Below are positions 58,214 to 64,000 of a stretch of DNA of 64,000 nucleotides, piece after piece. Below the pieces are notes generated by a model, which worked only from the letters and a program-made list of their open reading frames with translations, made no database searches and was not told where the DNA came from. This DNA is from Silene latifolia. Its lineage: Eukaryota > Streptophyta > Magnoliopsida > Caryophyllales > Caryophyllaceae. Numbering within the stretch: the stretch's first letter is position 1; the number at the start of each line of letters is the position of its first letter. The DNA is taken from positions 456,147,311 through 456,211,310 of the forward strand of contig NC_133538.1 of NCBI RefSeq assembly GCF_048544455.1, in the 5' to 3' direction. Both the position numbers and the translations under genes were made by a program.

Positions 58214-59501
58214 ATGGCTGGAGGGAGGAGAAAGACGGTTGCATCTAAAGCTCCTGCTGAGGCTGAGAAGGTTTCTGCTGTTGTTGATGTTCCAGATGTA
58301 ATTCCTGAGGACGTAGTGGTGGAGGTAACTGCTCCTCCAGAAATTTTATCTATGTCATGCAAAGGTGTTGAATATACTCATGTGAAGGCTTTGGCTGCTT
58401 CTTTCCATTAGGCGAATCAATTGAAGCCAACTTTTGAACATTATCTGAAGGGCATGGGTCTTATTCCTGCTGAAGCTGAGGTTGGGATCCCCGAGAGCGG
58501 TCCAATCAGGGCCAATTGGGGCAGTCCAGGCTGGTTTTGTATGTTTGAATGGGCGTTCAAGGGTGGATGTCAGCTTCCCCTTTATCCTTTTATGGCTAAA
58601 GTGATTAGGGCTATCAGAGTTCCTCCATTCCAACTCATGCCAATGGTCTGGAAGATCGTTCATTCAGTTGAGAAATTATGTACTAAACATAAGCTGGTCA
58701 TTACCCTGGAAGATTTTAAGAATGTCTACCATTTAAAGAGTCATTCTACTGGCCGGTTGAATCTCCGAGTCAGGTCGAAGATGGCTCATTTGATCACTAA
58801 TTTCGATTCAGGAGATGATAAGGGATGGGCCCAGACCTATATGTTTATCAGGGCTGATTCTATTGCCCCTGACCTGGATTACCTTAGTTATCCTACTGTT
58901 GAGGGAGGTAGTTGCTCTTTTCCTGCATTGTATTCTGATTAGAGATGATTCATATTATTTTGAAAAATATACTTACTTGCTTTTGTTTTTGAAGTGAATG
59001 ATTGGGCAAATAATCCTGATGCTGAGGGGTCGGCTGACCGGATTGCAGCCTTCATGGCGTTGCCTGAAGAGGAGAGAGTATGGACTGCCTATTTGGGGCA
59101 AGCACATATGCCTCGTTTCAAGAAGGCTAAACTGAGCACTTACAAACCAGTGAAGGGTGCTAAAGCTTCATGGGCTTCTTCGCCAGGGAGTAAGTTTTGT
59201 TGCCTTTGCTTTGTAGATTTTTTATTTTGAACATGTGTTTATATTGCTGATGTAGAACCTCGTCGTGCAGCCACTAGGGCTTCTGCCAGGATAGCTAGCT
59301 TTGGTTTGTCCCTGGTGAAGGCAGGTGTTTCCCAAATTACAGGGGAGAAATCCAAGAGTAGTGAGGCTACAAGGAGTGACAGTGCAGTGCAAATTCAGGA
59401 AACCGTTCAGGAGGTACACTTGGCATCCCCTGAGAAGGTTGTGGATGAGGCTGGTCAGGCTGAAAAGAGGAAAAGGGTAGATGAATCTTCAGGTGGGGTT
59501 C
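58214..59501 (+). pseudogene. Antisense ORF of Tat2, cut by Copia B
   Basis: Exons 58214-58907 (694 nt) and 58995-59189 (195 nt), the same lengths as in Tat1, then exon 3 from 59256 until Copia B enters at 59502. Introns are 87 and 66 bp with GT-AG. The protein is closely similar to the Tat1 copy, including SPGWFCMFEWAFKG and KNVYHLK. One in-frame TAG at 58409 replaces a glutamate codon. The missing exon 3 end and coiled-coil exon 4 would lie beyond Copia B. Confidence 0.8.
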
Positions 59502-60778
59502 TGTTGGAGTATGTTTCCTCGACAATAATGCGTTCACATGTTTGAATCTCATATTAAGAATACAAAAGGAAAAGTAACATTTTATTGTCAACTGATCTAC
59601 ATTAATCGGTAATGATTGGCTGACTAGAGTTTGACATTACTGTCGTATGACGGTGGTGATCAGTTGATCCCTTAAGGTCATACCTCTAGGGAAACATTCT
59701 TAATTGACTAATTAATTAATTGTATGACGATACAAGTTAATTAATTTCTTAAATATGAACGAATGGTTTTGTGAGTTGTAATACGTATCATATTGTAATT
59801 CGATTAAATAAGATTCGTACTAAGTAATTAAATTGTTTTATTACTTAGGTTATTATTGTTTATGAAACAATTGATGAAAGAATGAATTGCTTATTATAAA
59901 TATAAATAGTTGTGGTTTATAATTCTATGACCCATTTTAAGTAATTGTAATTGTGAATTACTAGTTAATTTTTGTATGTGATTTATTTCATTTATATAAT
60001 GATTTTTAATTTGTTAAAAATGCATTATTTAAATGACATGTCTAGTAACATGTTCCATTTGTCACACAATACAAATTAACAAATTGACAAAGTTAAAATG
60101 GGTCTATTTTACACATATGAACCGTGTAAATGAAAGGCGAGAGGGTTAGTTGAGCTTTAATCATTTTAATTAGTGGGTAGCATAATGATTACCTACTAAT
60201 AATAGGTTTACATACCTATACTCTTGAGAAGAGAAAAATGAAAATATATTGGGCACTCTACCCACCCAAAAATCGGTGGCCTCCTCCATAATACACTTAA
60301 GTAATTTATTTTTTCTTCTCTCTAATTCATTCTAATTAGTTTTACAACTTGAGAAAAACTTATCTCTCTTGTTTTGTTGTTGAACAAAATCCTAAACTCT
60401 CACATAAATCTATAATATTATTTATATATTACTAGAAGTAGTAATCTCATAATATTAGTATTTTAAGGACACAAATATTAATTTCTAGTAACAAAAATTA
60501 ATATTTGTATTAAGAAGGATTTCCTTGGTACAATCCTTGAGGAGTAGATCTTGCAATTAGATCTAGGTTTTTGGGGCATTTAGAATATACTTATGAAGAC
60601 TAATTTGGTAGGAGACCAAATTAGTATAAACCATTTTCGGCCCTCATGTAAGAAATAATCGAGTTTTCTTCTTACCTTCTATTTTTATTATGCATGCATA
60701 AGTTCCTTTTAGTTTATGACCAAACTAATAAACACTTAGTTATTAGAAGAGTTTAATAATAGATATACGAATCTTACA
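59502..60778 (+). mobile_element. 5' LTR of Copia B
   Basis: 1277 bp, TGTTGGAGTATG...ATCTTACA. Inverted arms TCAACTGATC (59588-59597) and GATCAGTTGA (59658-59667) are perfect here. The sequence differs widely from Copia A in the AT-rich middle part, so B belongs to another subfamily. Confidence 0.88.
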
Positions 60779-63059
60779 TTTGGTATCAGAGCAAGAGTTG
60801 TTGCATGCATAATCGGTTTTGTTTTTCCGAGTTAATATGTTAACATAAAAAACTTAAAATTTGTGATTTATGAAGATAAATGCCACGAAAATTTTTCATG
60901 TTAAACTTTCTGGTCCTAAATTGATTTTAGGTCATTTTGATGATTTATGGTAATTTATTGCTCTTTAAAATGATTATTAGTATTTTTATCACATTTTATT
61001 GAGTAAAATGACAATTAAAATGCTAAAAATAGTTAAACTATGATTCTGACCTTGAAATTTTTACACGACCTCACATACATATTTTACAAGTTGTATGTAA
61101 AATTTCATATAAAATGGTTTTATGTAGCATGATTTATGATTTTTACATGTTAAAAGTCGATTAAATAGAGGTATTTATGTTAAAAATGGCTACACTTTGT
61201 TCCTGCCTATGAAAATTTAGTATGTTGTCACATGAAATATTTACACACTGTATGTAAATTTTTAGATCAAATGATTTAATTTTGCATGATTTATGTTTTT
61301 AGATGTAAAAATCGAATAAATAGTGACTAATTTGGCAAAAATAGCTAAAATAAATTTTATGGCATGAAATTTTTTCCAAATGTTCTATATATGATATGAA
61401 TTTCAGATCTAAATTTTCATGTGAATTTTCTTATGATTTTAATGGTTATTAATTTTTATGGGATATAAATTGATAAATAGCAACTTTAATAGTCATTAAA
61501 ATGAAAATTCGACTTTTGGGCATAAAATTTGTCATTTCCAGGTTCTGGAAACTTGTTAAAAATATTCAAAATTTTAATTTTAATTTATTGCATAATTTTA
61601 TGTTTAATTTAGAATTAAAGGTTTAAAATTATATTTTATACGATTTATTTGTGAAATAAATTAAAATAATTTAAAGGGAAAGTTTTATTAAAATTTTGGG
61701 ATGTTGGGAATTTACCAGAATATGCAAAATTATGATTATGATTTTTTCGAATTTTTATTACTTGTTGGGAAATATTTCCTTATTATTATGAATAATAGTG
61801 ATTAAAGAGCAATTGTATAATATCAAGTTGAATTATTGTTAAATGTTTAGTGAAGACTAAATTTTGAGTCCTAAGAGGTTAGGGTAATTTACTTGGACAT
61901 AGATGTGATTTATGTAATATTTTGTGATTTTAATAAGTTAATTGTCACAATAATCCATAAAACCGTTCCATATATACGATATTAGCTTAAATAGGGCGAT
62001 TTGGCACATAACATGGCATTATTTATACATATATTAATGCTGCATTTTTAGTATGATTGTCATATTTTATTTTATGTAATTTTGAATTATGTAATTTGTA
62101 CTTAGTATGGCCTTAGTTTTAATTGGTATTTCCCGAAATGAATGGGTATCGATTTGGTTGTAATTAATGTGATCTCGTATCACTTTTATTTTATTTAGTT
62201 TTATTTTTGTTTTTATATTTTATAAAGTAGAAAAGCTTTGTAATTTATTTATATCGGAGTTCCTTGAAGACGGTGCAATTCGAGAAGGTGGTCCGACAAA
62301 GACGGTGTTACCTTGAAGTGCGTGCCAAATGAAGTTCAAGGGACCAAAGGAGTTGGTTTCCGAATTTGTAAATAGTTTATTTGATTTACTTTTTTAGGAA
62401 GGCCATACTAGGATTTTATCATTTTTGCTTTGCATTTGTTTTATATGTTTGCATGCATAGCCAAATCGCCATAACTACACATGCATATCATTTTATCGAG
62501 TCATCGACCGTGTCAATTAAAATTATCGTAGTTCATCGCTTTAGTTCACTTAAAACGTGATAGATAATAAATTGACAAGACCTCTAACTAAATAATAATT
62601 CAGAATTAGCCTTACCAAATAGTAGAAATCATGAATCCCAATTTCATAAGGAAGTAGGCTCGGCTCACCGGGGTGCTAAACTTGTTACGTTGGGTAAGTG
62701 GGTAGTAAAATGTTATTACATCGAAATTTGGATTGAGCTCAACGGAAGTATTCGTGACCGTAGTCGCATGTGTTCCGGGCTAAAGATAAATATTAGAGTA
62801 ATTTTATCGACCGAGAGTTGTAGAAGTAGAATCGATTAAAGAGTTAATCCACCGAGTTATATTGATAAGGGATGAATTGGCTCACCGTGCCCAAGTTAAT
62901 ATGAATTTGGATCTCGGGATCATTTATAATAGTTGGGTAGAGGTCACTATATAAATGCTTAAGACTTGTTAAAAATGTTTACAAGTATTATTAAAACAAT
63001 AGATGTTTATTAATTCCTTCACTTTTATTTTTGTAGTCATATTTGTTTTCTCAATTGCA
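60779..63059 (+). other. Primer site and leader of Copia B
   Basis: TTTGGTATCAGAGC at 60779-60792 is the tRNA-Met type primer site. The leader then runs 2.27 kb without a sense ORF. The conserved AAGACGGTG block is at about 62262-62370; GGCTCACCG modules lie at about 62662 and 62879, near gag. Confidence 0.8.
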
Positions 63060-63932
63060 ATGGCAACTCCAAATTCAAACGCAACCACTAGCTCGAACAC
63101 TCTCACCAACGTTTCATGGCTCCGATCCTTCATGGATCGTTGTAAATTAGAAAAGAATGGGTCTAATTTCACCGATTGGGACGCACAACTTCGCTTGGCC
63201 GCGGAGGGTGACGATAAGATTCGTTACCTTACCGAGGCCTCTCCCGCCGCACCTACCGCTAGGTCTACTCCCGCCGCTAGGCAAGCCTATGAGACTTACC
63301 AAAAGGAGTCGGCCGCGATCAAAAATGTGTTGATCTTCTTAATGGAGGCTGAACTCCAAAGGAGTGCTATAAAGATTAGCACCGCCTATGAGATCTATAC
63401 GAAGCTTGTGACCATGTTTTCACAAGCTCCGAGGATCATTCAATATGAAGCGTCTTCCGCATTCTTTGATCCCAACATTAAGGAGGGTCAAAAAGTTAGC
63501 CCTCATGTGCTCAAGTTGATGGAGCATGTTGAGACCTTAAAAATGCAAAAGGTAGAGATTCCCGAGGAACTCATCATTGATCGAATTCTTCATTCCTTGA
63601 ACAAGGTTAAAGCATATGTCCAATTCAGGGTGAATTTTAATATGAAAAACTTGAAACTATCCCTCGATGAATTGCACAAAATGCTTGTGCAAGCCGAGAG
63701 GGACATGGGGCTAAATGCTAGCACCACCAAGGATGTGCTCAACATTAATCATAAGAGCAAGGGGAACTTCAAGAAAGGTAGTCACAAGGGAAAGAAGCCA
63801 ACTCCCTACAAGAAAAAAGGAAAAGCTTGTGAAGTTAGCTCCTCTAAGCCCAAGAAGGGTGCCTCGTCTGGGGACAAGACCACTATTGTAATGGCATTGG
63901 GCATTGGAAGAGAAATTGTCCTAAGTACCTAG
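63060..63932 (+). pseudogene. gag: Copia B gag, frameshift before the zinc knuckle
   Basis: Start at the ATG 63060, matching Copia C. The opening WLRSFMDRCKLEKNG block, an alanine-rich linker, the helical capsid region with IQYEASSAFFDP and the QKVSPHVLKLMEHVETLK segment are all in one open frame. A lysine-rich tail follows. Near 63880 one base is missing relative to the family, so the zinc knuckle is read out of frame and a stop comes at 63932. In the other frame HYCNGIGHWKRNCPKYLGD is visible but the first cysteine is lost. The last 68 bases continue the gag-pol region. Confidence 0.85.
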
Positions 63933-64000
63933 GCGACATCAAAGCTGGAAAAGTTATTCCAGTAGGTAAATTACTATCCCTATCTTTTATGTTTCAAATC

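Larger units (their letters stand above)
57095..64000 (-). mobile_element. Tat2, second Tat-lineage element (left part)
   Basis: Minus-strand element of the same family as Tat1, inserted in Tat1 between RNase H and integrase. Visible parts: 3' LTR 57875-57095, purine tract, promoter and first exons of the antisense gene. Copia B interrupts it from 59502 to beyond the window. The remainder of Tat2, and then of Tat1, is expected further right. Confidence 0.85.
59502..64000 (+). mobile_element. Copia element B (left part)
   Basis: Plus-strand member of the same family as Copia A and C, inserted in exon 3 of the Tat2 antisense gene after GGTTC (59497-59501). LTR 59502-60778, primer site, 2.3-kb leader and most of gag are visible; pol lies off-window. 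It has the best preserved gag of the three copies. Confidence 0.88.

Noticed and set aside
1..64000. Cellular genes, tRNA, rRNA, organelle DNA or centromeric satellite
   Set aside because: None could be supported. All coding similarity is to transposable elements, and the only tandem repeats are the short arrays described.

Overview
This window is plant nuclear DNA made almost entirely of nested transposable elements. It is AT-rich. It holds LTR retrotransposons of several plant lineages with tRNA-Met or tRNA-Asp type primer sites, plus a CACTA DNA transposon. I see no cellular gene, rRNA, tRNA or organelle sequence. A eudicot host is likely; Caryophyllales is only a weak guess.

Layout, outermost to innermost. 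The base layer is a minus-strand CACTA transposon (7874-11340). On its left it is cut by minus-strand Copia element C (LTR 6605-7873, leader, gag 3448-4343). C is itself cut by a plus-strand Tekay-like chromovirus whose 3' LTR is 940-2420. On its right the CACTA is cut by Tat-lineage Ty3/gypsy element Tat1 (minus strand, 3' LTR at 11341, integrase remnant up to 57094). Tat1 carries a four-exon gene on the opposite strand with its own TATA box. Plus-strand Copia A (13179-53554, TSD AATTC) sits in the first intron of that gene. Copia A contains Athila1 (plus, 14740-46348, TSD AACTC), which contains element D (minus, 21985-42452, TSD GTGAA), which contains Athila2 (plus, 26550-37600, TSD ATATG). 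To the right, Tat1 is cut by a second Tat copy (Tat2, from 57095), whose antisense gene is cut by Copia B (plus, from 59502, running off the window). The nest is six layers deep (CACTA > Tat1 > Copia A > Athila1 > D > Athila2), and four complete insertions have matching 5-bp target duplications.

Biology. Athila1 and Athila2 share an unusual plan: gag-protease followed directly by an ATHILA ORF-1 family gene, with no reverse transcriptase, RNase H or integrase. Element D is a further non-autonomous Athila-like element with tRNA-Asp primer site, one unclassified ORF and a tandem LTR-body-LTR-body-LTR structure. No retroelement in the window has an intact polymerase. Every gene shows stops or frameshifts or is split by an insertion.

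Most unusual signals: (1) arrays of short palindromes just upstream of the TATA box in three unrelated LTR families, with regular 20/21- and 30-bp spacing, repeated elsewhere in the same elements; (2) a hairpin beside the polypurine tract in several families, with a compensatory base-pair change; (3) the spliced, TATA-driven antisense gene in Tat, with identical exon lengths in two copies.
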